The notes beneath the pieces are model-generated. The model was not told the origin of the DNA, searched no databases, and saw nothing but the letters and a program-made list of their open reading frames with translations. From Candidatus Binatia bacterium (GTDB taxonomy: Bacteria > Desulfobacterota > Binatia > Bin18), in contig JAJEFA010000004.1 of assembly GCA_022820725.1 (NCBI GenBank), positions 186,001 to 250,000 of the forward strand: a stretch of DNA of 64,000 nucleotides. Direction: 5' to 3'. Both the position numbers and the translations under genes were made by a program. Each line of letters begins with the position of its first letter. Position 1 is the stretch's first letter. Shown one piece after another: positions 7,448 through 15,008 of this stretch.

Positions 7448-7531
7448 TTTTTGATCTCCTGCATCTTCGGCAGGGTATCATATGTGATAACCCGAGCAAA
7501 GACGTAGAGATAGAAGCGACCGGGGTTCTGA
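7444..7531 (-). pseudogene. C-terminal remnant of HigB-like toxin
   Basis: An open frame without a start reads 'NPGRFYLYVFARVITYDTLP', then KMQEIKK and TGA. The 'RFYLYVF...' strand and the 'P-x-x-EI' tail recall the end of Gp49/HigB toxins, and its TGA overlaps the next ATG (ATGA) as in toxin-first HigBA operons. It starts right at the 3' end of symporter 2. An imperfect dyad (GGGTATCA at 7473, TGATAACCC at 7485) lies inside it. Identification rests mainly on the overlap and on the antitoxin remnant. Confidence 0.4.
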
Positions 7532-7534
7532 ATT

Positions 7535-9112
7535 TCACACGCTCTCGAACAACTCCTGGACGTGCGTCTCGGGCAGGGGCTGGGTCACTTTGGAGACGAC
7601 GATGGTAAAGGCAACCGAGGTGAGGCTGGCGAGGGCCGAGCAGGAGAACGGATTGACGCCCTCGATATAGAGCCAGGAGACAACGCTGTGCAGCAGACCT
7701 GGTGCAAACCAGGCCGGGTCGATCAGTTGGGCGTGCAGGACCAGAAAGCTGACAAAGCCGCTGACCAGGCCGGCGTAGGCCCCGGCCCGGGTGACCCCGC
7801 GCCACAGGGTCCCAAAGACCAGAGAACCAGCAAAGGCCGACATGATGCCGCCGGTCCCAATCCAGACAATCAGTAGGACGTTGGTATCGACCCACGCCCA
7901 GGCGATGGCCGCACACAGGACGAGAATGACTACCGTGGCCACCCGGCTGATGTATAAGACCTGGCGGTCGAGTCGTTCCCCGGTTGGCTGATGCTTCAAT
8001 CGCGGGACTATGCTCCGACGGTAGAGGTCATTGGCGATAATCTGGGAGGAGGACACGACGAGTCCGTCTGCGGTGGACATAATGGCGGCCAGCACGCCGA
8101 CCCCGACGAGCGCCGCCAGCCAGGTCGGAAACAGCTCGATGAAGAGCGTGGGCAGGGCGTGATTCGAGGTCGCTCCCTCGGCAAACAGGGCGTCACCCAT
8201 CAACGCCCTGGCCAGTAGCCCCCCCAGCGTCAGCATGGCCAGGGTGAGGATGAAGACGGTCGTGAAGGCCAGAAAGCGGTTCTGGTCCGCGCTGTGTTTC
8301 AAGGCCCAGAGCTTATTGCCCAGGTGGGGCAGCACGCCCAGCGGAATGAGCGAGATCACCAGCGAGACAATCGACCACCATGAATGGTAGAGCGGGGTTT
8401 TGGTGTTGAGGACGCGGACCATGTGTTCGTCCTGAGCGGCCAGATTGTCGATCAGTCCCAGGAATCCACTCCTCCCCGATTCGCCCACCTCCAGCCCAAA
8501 GCCGATGAGGAAGAGCACGACGACCACCACGGCGACCAGCAGCATCAGACAGGCCTGGATGCCGTCGGCGATAATGTCGGCATGCGCCCCGCCCAGCACG
8601 ACGTAAACCAACAACACGGTGGTGGTGATGATCAGTGCCCAGAGCGGTGGTAAACCCAGCAGAATTTCGAACATGACCAGACCCGACACAAGCTGGCCGG
8701 CCAGATAGAAACACAACAACAGGGAAAACAGCGACACCAACACCCGAATGCCTTCGGACTGGTAGCGGTCTCCCAGGTACTCGGGGATGGAGCGGTTGCC
8801 GAACTTATGGCCGGAGCTGGTAACTAGGCGCATGGTCAGCAACATGCCCAAACCGAGGCCGACCGGGGTCAGAAAGACGGTCCACATGGTGGTCAGCCCC
8901 CAGGTGTAGCTCAGTCCCGGCATGCCCAGGAAGGTTGCCCCGCTCACGGTGGTGGCGGAAAACGCCAGGGCCAGAAACAGGGGCCCGTACGCGCTACGCG
9001 CCGTGGCAAAGTCGTCGGCGTGTTTGACCCGCCGCTGGGCCACAACCCCGATGGTTATCATGCCGCCGATATAGATGACGAGGAAGAACCACGACCAGCT
9101 AACGAGTGTCAT
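7535..9112 (-). CDS. sodium:solute symporter (SSS family), copy 2
   Basis: 525 residues, the same length and architecture as copy 1. Differences cluster in a few loops (for example 'TVFLTPVGLGLG' for 'GVFLGPAGLCLG', 'SADQNRFLAFTT' for 'SMHQNRFLTLTT'); the third and last parts are almost identical. AAGGA lies ahead of its ATG, so it has a better initiation site than copy 1. It is the downstream partner of the SnoaL-like gene (84 bases apart) and probably part of the same transcript. The tandem copy suggests dosage or a slightly different substrate. Confidence 0.93.
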   Translation of the reverse strand: MTLVSWSWFFLVIYIGGMITIGVVAQRRVKHADDFATARSAYGPLFLALAFSATTVSGATFLGMPGLSYTWGLTTMWTVFLTPVGLGLGMLLTMRLVTSSGHKFGNRSIPEYLGDRYQSEGIRVLVSLFSLLLCFYLAGQLVSGLVMFEILLGLPPLWALIITTTVLLVYVVLGGAHADIIADGIQACLMLLVAVVVVVLFLIGFGLEVGESGRSGFLGLIDNLAAQDEHMVRVLNTKTPLYHSWWSIVSLVISLIPLGVLPHLGNKLWALKHSADQNRFLAFTTVFILTLAMLTLGGLLARALMGDALFAEGATSNHALPTLFIELFPTWLAALVGVGVLAAIMSTADGLVVSSSQIIANDLYRRSIVPRLKHQPTGERLDRQVLYISRVATVVILVLCAAIAWAWVDTNVLLIVWIGTGGIMSAFAGSLVFGTLWRGVTRAGAYAGLVSGFVSFLVLHAQLIDPAWFAPGLLHSVVSWLYIEGVNPFSCSALASLTSVAFTIVVSKVTQPLPETHVQELFESV

Positions 9113-9196
9113 GAGCAGGTTTCCTTACGCGTCCAAAGGAAAATAGGGGGATTCCACAGACCCCGCTTGGCTACACTGCGCGCGCCGGGGCTATCG

Positions 9197-9631
9197 TTAT
9201 CGATCGGCCGTCATCCGCAGGACGACCCGTAGGTGTTGGTACTTCCACTCCCCGTTGACCTTTACGTAGTCGTCGTCATAGCGCAGGGCCAGCCATTTCT
9301 CATCGTCGTTTTCGGCATACGTCCACGGACCCATGATATACCAGACGCCGGTGGCGCGGTCTCCGTTGACCTCGATGATGGGGTTCATGATGTTGTGCTG
9401 GGAAAAGCTGAACATGTTTTGGAATTTACTAAATAACTCGCGAATAGCCGCATGGCCCTCAGCCTTGCCGAAATCAGGGCTCTCCCAGATGGCATCTTCG
9501 GCAAAGACCGACGAGACCCTGTCGGGGTTGTGCATATCGTCGCAGATTTCGCAGTAGCGGGCCTTGAGCTGTTTTATTGCTTCAATGTCTTCGAGCCGGG
9601 TGATGCGCTGCTCCAGTTCCGACGTGGCCAT
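9197..9631 (-). CDS. SnoaL-like (NTF2-fold) protein
   Basis: 144 residues from the ATG at 9631, chosen for GGGAGGG just upstream; the longer open frame is not coding. 'ITRLEDIEAIKQLKARYCEI' opens the SnoaL/NTF2-like fold, followed by 'SVFAEDAIWESP', 'HNIMNP' and 'GVWYIMGPWTY'. Members are small dehydratases, isomerases or hydroxylase-like enzymes with a conical pocket. It sits between a cyclase-family hydrolase and a symporter, consistent with a catabolic role, but the reaction cannot be assigned. Confidence 0.82.
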   Translation of the reverse strand: MATSELEQRITRLEDIEAIKQLKARYCEICDDMHNPDRVSSVFAEDAIWESPDFGKAEGHAAIRELFSKFQNMFSFSQHNIMNPIIEVNGDRATGVWYIMGPWTYAENDDEKWLALRYDDDYVKVNGEWKYQHLRVVLRMTADR

Positions 9632-9770
9632 ACTAAACCCTCCCTTTGATCGGACTTGTGATTGCATTCTTACTACACGGTTCGCTGACGGTATGGCAAT
9701 TCCCGTGCAGGATTGGTTTCGACCCATGCAGGTTATGCCGCATAGCGGAAGAATGATGCCTATTGTATCC

Positions 9771-10703
9771 CTAGCGGATCGCGACAGGATGGACGGGGCT
9801 CTGCACCGCCCCAACCAGGCGTGGTGCAGCAAGCATGAAGAAGAACTCGTAGGCTTGATCCGCGGCCAGCTCGGCGGTCTTGATATTTTCCAGAATATAC
9901 ACGCCCCGTTTCGTCAGAAGTAAATCGTGAACGGGCAGGAAGTGGTCCGGTAGCTTGTCGTTGGTGGGCCAGCCTTCGATGGTCCAGGTATCCGCACCAA
10001 CGGCCACAACGTCCTGGTCGGCCAGCCAAGTTGCGCCGTCCAGGCCAATCCCGGGTGGCTTGGCCAGAAAACGCTCCCCGTCCTCGTCGGCAACGCTGAG
10101 CCAGCCGGTGTGCAGCAGTACAACATCTCCCGTGCGGAGCTCCGTCCCCTGACGCTGGGCCGCTGCCCGCAGTTCGGCGCTCTCAAAGACGGTCCGCTCG
10201 GGCAGTTGAGCGACGCCCGCGGCGGCCGCCATGTCGAGCAAGACACCCCGCCCGACGATGGGCGGCAGGGTATGGATACCGTATTGGATTGCGCCATCTG
10301 GACGAATGACTTCCTCGGTCGGGACGCCGTTGTAATGCCTGCCGTCAGCACCGACGTGGGCAAAGCCGTCGATCTGGGTGCCAACGCCCAGCCAGGAGAT
10401 GACCAGATCGTCAAAGCCCTGGAGTTTATTGGCTCCAACGGTTGGACTGTCTCCGACAAAAATCCTATCGGTGCGGATTTGGTAATTGCGGGGGCCAAAG
10501 GCTGGGGTTTTCGGGCCGGTCGGCATGGCAAGCGAATAGACCTTGCCCGTTGTGATCAGACCGGCCGCTTCAACCACGGCCTGCGCCGACAGATTGTTTA
10601 TCGCTCCCAGCCGGTCCTCCGCACCATACTTCGACGGAAACCAATCCGCCGCATAGGCCGGGCTCAGCCACAGCACAACCACTACGAATGCCAGGATGCT
10701 CAT
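9771..10703 (-). CDS. secreted cyclase-family (kynurenine-formamidase-like) hydrolase
   Basis: 310 residues. An N-terminal signal peptide (SILAFVVVVLWLSPAYA, cut before ADW) places it in the periplasm. The body is the cyclase family (PF04199): 'WLGVGTQIDGFAHVG' replaces the usual H-x-G-T-H-x-D metal motif, keeping Gln-Ile-Asp and a following His. Further marks are 'GRGVLLDMAA', 'GDVVLLHTGW' and 'VGADTWTIEG'. Family members hydrolyse amides, lactones or related cyclic bonds with a divalent metal. It lies 139 bases upstream of the SnoaL gene on the same strand. The substrate is unknown. Confidence 0.87.
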   Translation of the reverse strand: MSILAFVVVVLWLSPAYAADWFPSKYGAEDRLGAINNLSAQAVVEAAGLITTGKVYSLAMPTGPKTPAFGPRNYQIRTDRIFVGDSPTVGANKLQGFDDLVISWLGVGTQIDGFAHVGADGRHYNGVPTEEVIRPDGAIQYGIHTLPPIVGRGVLLDMAAAAGVAQLPERTVFESAELRAAAQRQGTELRTGDVVLLHTGWLSVADEDGERFLAKPPGIGLDGATWLADQDVVAVGADTWTIEGWPTNDKLPDHFLPVHDLLLTKRGVYILENIKTAELAADQAYEFFFMLAAPRLVGAVQSPVHPVAIR

Positions 10704-10883
10704 GCCAGTTCCTTCGCTCCCGAGCAGCGCCGCTCAGTCGTCTCACCAATGAACTACCCCACTCAACCTCGTTCCCTCTATCGCTGGTCTTGAGATCAAA
10801 ATGCTCACCGCGCTCTCGCGCACCAAGCGACGATTGTGAAAGGAACGGAATTTTCGGTAGGCGTCTGTCCCAAGTTGATGCCC

Positions 10884-11726
10884 TTAAAAGCTCGGCTTGG
10901 TCGAAAATGGAGTCAATTGGAGTTCGTGCGTCCAACAGGATTTGTCTTGGGTGTGGAGATAATAATACGCCTCAGCGATCTTCACGGGATCCATCACCAC
11001 TTCGGGCCGCTTCTGGGCTAGCGGCAGGGCGCGGGTGCCTGGAGAGTCGATGAGGCCGTCTATCACGATGTTGGCCACGTGTATGCCATGCTCGGAATAC
11101 TCCTCCGTCAGCACCTGCGCCAGCGTGCGCATCATTACTCTCGGATAGTACAACGACTGTCCTGTCAGTCGCTTTCGTCCGCGCAAGGACGCCGCGTTGT
11201 TAGAGATGAAGAAAGAGCCCGCGCCTCGTTCCCGCATGGTGGGCAACACCTCCTTGGCGACTAAGAATGGGCCTCGGCTGGAGATGTGCTGCGCGGTGTC
11301 AAAGAGTTCGACCGGGATGTGTTCGAGCAATTCTTTCTCCGGCGGCAAGTCACGCCCCTCCAGGTAGCCTGCGTTGAAGATCAAGACATTCGGGTCACCG
11401 GCTTGCTCTCGAATCCGGGCGAACGCCTGTGATATGGAGTCGTGCGACACGAGGTCCAACTCGACAATCATGCCTTCGCCACCTTGCTCCTGGATTGCCT
11501 GCTCCAACCCGGAGGCATTGGCGGCATTCCGGGTCGTCAACACGACGAAGAAGCCTTCCTTGGCAAACTTCTGAGCGACGGCACCGCCGATGCCCCAGCG
11601 CGCACCGACGGGTATATCGCTGTCGTCGATCATCTTACCGTGCGCGAGTTTGGTATTACGGCCATCTGACTGCCACTTGGATGTTGCTCCCACCACGACG
11701 GCGACCGGTTTGCGGGTCGAGTTCAT
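10884..11726 (-). CDS. atypical short-chain dehydrogenase/reductase
   Basis: 280 residues from the ATG at 11726 (AAAGGAA upstream). The Rossmann fold is clear: 'PVAVVVGATSKW', 'GIGGAVAQKFAKEGFFVVLT', 'LIFNAGYLEGRDLPP', 'HGIHVANIVIDGLIDSPGTR'. Two oddities are seen. About 25 residues are inserted inside the glycine motif (between GATS and GARWGIGG). The Tyr-x-x-x-Lys pair is not canonical: the region reads 'SLYYPRVMMRTLAQVL', where Lys is replaced. SDRs with an 'IHVAxVVIDG' tail form an atypical subgroup. It may use another acid, or have altered chemistry. Confidence 0.85.
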   Translation of the reverse strand: MNSTRKPVAVVVGATSKWQSDGRNTKLAHGKMIDDSDIPVGARWGIGGAVAQKFAKEGFFVVLTTRNAANASGLEQAIQEQGGEGMIVELDLVSHDSISQAFARIREQAGDPNVLIFNAGYLEGRDLPPEKELLEHIPVELFDTAQHISSRGPFLVAKEVLPTMRERGAGSFFISNNAASLRGRKRLTGQSLYYPRVMMRTLAQVLTEEYSEHGIHVANIVIDGLIDSPGTRALPLAQKRPEVVMDPVKIAEAYYYLHTQDKSCWTHELQLTPFSTKPSF

Positions 11727-11875
11727 ATCGGATTCCTTTGCTCTTGTTGCAAGTCCCCCAAGCGTAAGGAAAAACAGCCACATTCACAACGGCAGACGGA
11801 ATTATCTTATTTGTAAATATCTCCGCCGGAATCCATGCCTTGTTACGGTCCAGGGGATTTCCTTTGGTTTTTGCT

Positions 11876-13444
11876 TTACGTCCCTTCAAATAACACCTTC
11901 ACATGCGACTCGGGCAACGGCTGCGTTGCTTTGGATACAACATAGGTACAGGCGACCGACATGAGTTCTCCTATCGTTGCGCAGGAGAACGGGCTCGGTC
12001 CCTCGGCGTAAAGCCAGGCCGCAGCGGTATGCAGTACGCCGGGAGCAAACCAGGCGGGGTCGATCATTTGGGTGTGCAGTACGAGGAAGGTGACGAAGCC
12101 GCTGACCAGACCGGCATAGGCGCCTTTGCGGGTGACGCCGCGCCAGAGCGCGCCGACCACGAGGGGCCCGGCAAAGGCCGCCATCATGCCGCCGTTCCCG
12201 ATCCAGACAATCAGCGCGATATTGGTCTCGACCAAAGCCCAGGCCAGGGCGGTACACAGCACCAGCACGACGACGGTCGCCACCCGACTGATGGATAACA
12301 CCCGCTGGTCCAGTTGTTCCTCGCTCGGAGGGTTCTTGAGGCGAGGCACGATGGACCGCCGGTAGAGATCGTTGGCAATCACCTGGGATGAGGAGATGAC
12401 CAGCCCATCGGCGGTAGACATGATCGCGGCCAGCACGCCCACCCCAATAAGCGCGGCGAGCCAGGTCGGGAACAACTCGATAAAGAGGAGGGGCAGGGCC
12501 TGATTCGGATTCGCTCCCTCGGCATAAAGCGCATCGCCCAATATCGCGCGGGCGAGGAGACCGCCCAACCCGAGCATGCCCAGCGTCAGCCCAAACGTGA
12601 AAGCCAGCTTGATAAATGTTTTCTGCTGGCTCACGCTTTTTAATGCCCAGAGTTTATTCCCGAGATGGGGGAGCAGGCCGAGCGGGATGTGTGAAAGAAA
12701 AATGGCGACAATCGACCACCAGGAATGGTAGAGCGCGGTCTCGGCATTGAGCACGCTGACCAGATGCGCATCCTGCTCGGTGAGGCGGTCGATGATGCCC
12801 AGCATGCCCACTCTTTCGCCGTCTACCCCAAATCCGGTCAGGAACAGGACAATCACCATCGCCGCGACCAGCAGCATCATGAAGCCCTGCACCCCATCGG
12901 TCAGGATGTCGGCATGCGCGCCGCCGAGCACGACGTAAATCAACAAGACGGTGGTGGTGATGAGTAGCGCCCACAGGGGCGACATGCCCAGCATGATCTC
13001 GAACATCACCAGCCCGGACACCAACTGCCCGGCCAGATAGAAAAACAACACCAGAGAAAAGACCGAGATGAGTATCCGAATGCCATCGGATTGGTAGCGG
13101 TCGCCGAGGTATTCCGGTATGGAGCGGTTGCCGAACCGGTGACCCGAGGCGGTAACCAGGCGCATGGCGACCAACACGCCGACATACACCCCAGCCGGGT
13201 ACAGGAAGCAGCCCCAAATCGTCGGCAGCCCCCACTCGTAACCAAAGCCCGAACTGCCGAGAAAGGTGGCGCCACTGGCCGTGGTCGCGGCAAAGGCAAA
13301 CGCCAGAAAGAGCGGTCCGTACGCGCCGCGCGCCGTGGCAAAGTCGTCGGCGTGCCTGACCCGTCGTTGGGCAAACACGCCGATGGCCAGCATGCCGCCG
13401 ATATACAGGAGGAGAAAGATCCACGACCAGGTAATGAGTGACAT
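11876..13444 (-). CDS. sodium:solute symporter (SSS family), copy 3
   Basis: 522 residues, the same family and topology as the two tandem copies but clearly more diverged ('FAATTASGATFLGSSGFGYEWG', 'GFGVDGERVGMLGIIDRLTE', C-terminus 'TQPLPESHVKVLFEGT'). It starts 24 bases after the stop of the CoA-transferase gene, so the two are probably co-transcribed, linking uptake to CoA activation of the same acid. The sequence before its ATG (CTCCCCACATG) resembles that before copy 1, showing that the duplication carried upstream DNA. Confidence 0.93.
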   Translation of the reverse strand: MSLITWSWIFLLLYIGGMLAIGVFAQRRVRHADDFATARGAYGPLFLAFAFAATTASGATFLGSSGFGYEWGLPTIWGCFLYPAGVYVGVLVAMRLVTASGHRFGNRSIPEYLGDRYQSDGIRILISVFSLVLFFYLAGQLVSGLVMFEIMLGMSPLWALLITTTVLLIYVVLGGAHADILTDGVQGFMMLLVAAMVIVLFLTGFGVDGERVGMLGIIDRLTEQDAHLVSVLNAETALYHSWWSIVAIFLSHIPLGLLPHLGNKLWALKSVSQQKTFIKLAFTFGLTLGMLGLGGLLARAILGDALYAEGANPNQALPLLFIELFPTWLAALIGVGVLAAIMSTADGLVISSSQVIANDLYRRSIVPRLKNPPSEEQLDQRVLSISRVATVVVLVLCTALAWALVETNIALIVWIGNGGMMAAFAGPLVVGALWRGVTRKGAYAGLVSGFVTFLVLHTQMIDPAWFAPGVLHTAAAWLYAEGPSPFSCATIGELMSVACTYVVSKATQPLPESHVKVLFEGT

Positions 13445-13468
13445 GTGGGGAGTGGATGCTGCGGAGCG

Positions 13469-14710
13469 TTAGATAGCGCCCTCGGCCTGGGCTGCCTCCA
13501 CCTCTTCGTCGCTGTATTCGACCAAATCCCGCAGGATTTCTCCGGTATGTTCACCGAGGCGGGGCGAAGTCGTGACCTCGACCGGTGAATCGGAGAGCTT
13601 GAGCGGACAGCCGACCGTCTTGAACCGTCCGCGCTCCGGATGCTCGACTTCGGCGACAATGTCCCGTGCGGCCAGCGACTCGTCTTCCATCAGCTCTTTC
13701 ATGTCCAGGATCGGGCCGCAGGGCACATTGGCCGTGTTGAGGAACTGCATGGCTTCATACTTGGTGTGTTTTTGGGTCCAGGCTTCGATCGCCGCGAAAC
13801 AGTCATCCAGGTGAGGGAGGCGCGCCTCCGGCGTGGCGTAATCCGGGTGGTCGATCAGATCCTCGCGGCCAATCAGTTGCATCAGCGGTCCCCAGACCTG
13901 GGCCTGGACAACCACATAGATGTAGTCGTTGGGACCGCCGGGTTTGCATTTGAGAGCTACCCCCGGATGGCCGCCCCCAGAGGCGTTACCGGAACGCGGC
14001 ACGGCTGAGCCAAAGGTCTTATCGGGATATTGCGGGTACTCTTTCAGGGGGCCGTGGGCAAGTCGCTGCTGGTCGCGCAGCTTGACCCGACACAGGTTCA
14101 GCACCGCGTCCTGCATGGCGACCTCAACCCGCTGACCGGTCCCGGTTTTCTCACGCTGAAAGAGGGCCGCCAGAATCGCGGCTACCAGATGCATGCCCGT
14201 GCCCGAATCTCCAATCTGGGCTCCCGTACTGGTCGGCGGGCCGTCATCCCAGCCCGTTGTGCTCATGGCTCCTCCCATGGCTTGGGCGACGGTCTCGTAT
14301 GCCTTGCAGTCTGCGAACGGACCGGGGCCAAACCCCTTGCCGGAGGCATAAATTATGCGCGGATTGATCTGCCGTACGACCTCCCAACTGAATCCCTGAC
14401 GGTCCAGAGCGCCGGGTGCAAAGTTTTCGACCAGCACGTCACACTTCTTGATCAGCTTCCGAAAAATCTCCTGTCCTTTTGGAGTCTTGGTGTTAATGGT
14501 GATGCTGCGTTTATTGCAGTTGAGCATGGTGAAATACAGGCTATCGACATCGGGCAGGTCCCGGAGTTGTTGGCGGGTGATATCGCCCCGCCCCGGCAGT
14601 TCGACTTTAATGACGTCCGCGCCGAGCCAGGCGAGCATCTGGGTACAAGAAGGCCCCATCTGGACGTGGGTCATGTCAAGAACACGGATACCGTCCAAAG
14701 CTTTTCCCAT
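13469..14710 (-). CDS. frc: formyl-CoA:oxalate CoA-transferase-type enzyme (CaiB/BaiF family)
   Basis: 413 residues, close in length and sequence pattern to known Frc enzymes: '[19 protein letters not shown]', '[15 protein letters not shown]', '[19 protein letters not shown]', '[11 protein letters not shown]'. The catalytic Asp is Asp168 in 'IGDSGTGMH', and the glycine loop '[10 protein letters not shown]' is present. Frc moves CoA from formyl-CoA to oxalate in a class III transferase reaction. No oxalyl-CoA decarboxylase gene is in this window, so oxalate use is possible but not shown; a related dicarboxylate is an alternative. First gene of the minus-strand array. Confidence 0.9.
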   Translation of the reverse strand: MGKALDGIRVLDMTHVQMGPSCTQMLAWLGADVIKVELPGRGDITRQQLRDLPDVDSLYFTMLNCNKRSITINTKTPKGQEIFRKLIKKCDVLVENFAPGALDRQGFSWEVVRQINPRIIYASGKGFGPGPFADCKAYETVAQAMGGAMSTTGWDDGPPTSTGAQIGDSGTGMHLVAAILAALFQREKTGTGQRVEVAMQDAVLNLCRVKLRDQQRLAHGPLKEYPQYPDKTFGSAVPRSGNASGGGHPGVALKCKPGGPNDYIYVVVQAQVWGPLMQLIGREDLIDHPDYATPEARLPHLDDCFAAIEAWTQKHTKYEAMQFLNTANVPCGPILDMKELMEDESLAARDIVAEVEHPERGRFKTVGCPLKLSDSPVEVTTSPRLGEHTGEILRDLVEYSDEEVEAAQAEGAI

Positions 14711-14885
14711 GGTTTTCTCCTTGCCAGACGAAGTGACTGCCTTGCGGTTACTTGTACCGTGTCTGATTCCCGACGCAAAGAGGGGCGCGGGCCTGCTCCC
14801 TTGCCGAGGTCAGGGCCATCCAATATCATGCCGCCTGCAAAAACGCCGGGTAGGATAATGACAGGATAGTGCGTGACTTCGCATA

Positions 14886-14980
14886 TTCCCCCTCACCCCA
14901 ACCCTCTCCCTCCAGGGGAGAGGGGGCTGAAATTCCCTCCCCCCGGAGGGGAGGGCTAGGGAGGGGGGCTGAGACACCAC
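14886..14980. repeat. pyrimidine/purine hairpin repeat (CCCTCTCCC/GGGAGAGGG type)
   Basis: The 298-base gap between frc and glyS holds no gene. It contains two consecutive imperfect hairpins: CCCTCTCCCTCCAGGGGAGAGGG-like and CCCTCCCCCCGGAGGGGAGGG-like. A related sequence occurs at 20148-20192. This is a dispersed intergenic element type seen in many genomes; no T-box or other riboswitch is visible ahead of glyS. Confidence 0.7.
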
Positions 14981-15008
14981 TCAATACAGACAGAATGAGA
15001 TCAGCCGT

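Noticed and set aside
10110-10793. 227-codon open frame antisense to the cyclase-family gene
   Set aside because: The minus-strand protein has family motifs and a signal peptide; the plus-strand frame has none.
14030-14869. 279-codon open frame antisense to frc
   Set aside because: frc on the other strand is unmistakable from start to stop; this frame has no ribosome site or motif.
14711-15008. Possible T-box leader upstream of glyS
   Set aside because: No T-box consensus; the gap is filled by GC-rich hairpin repeats.
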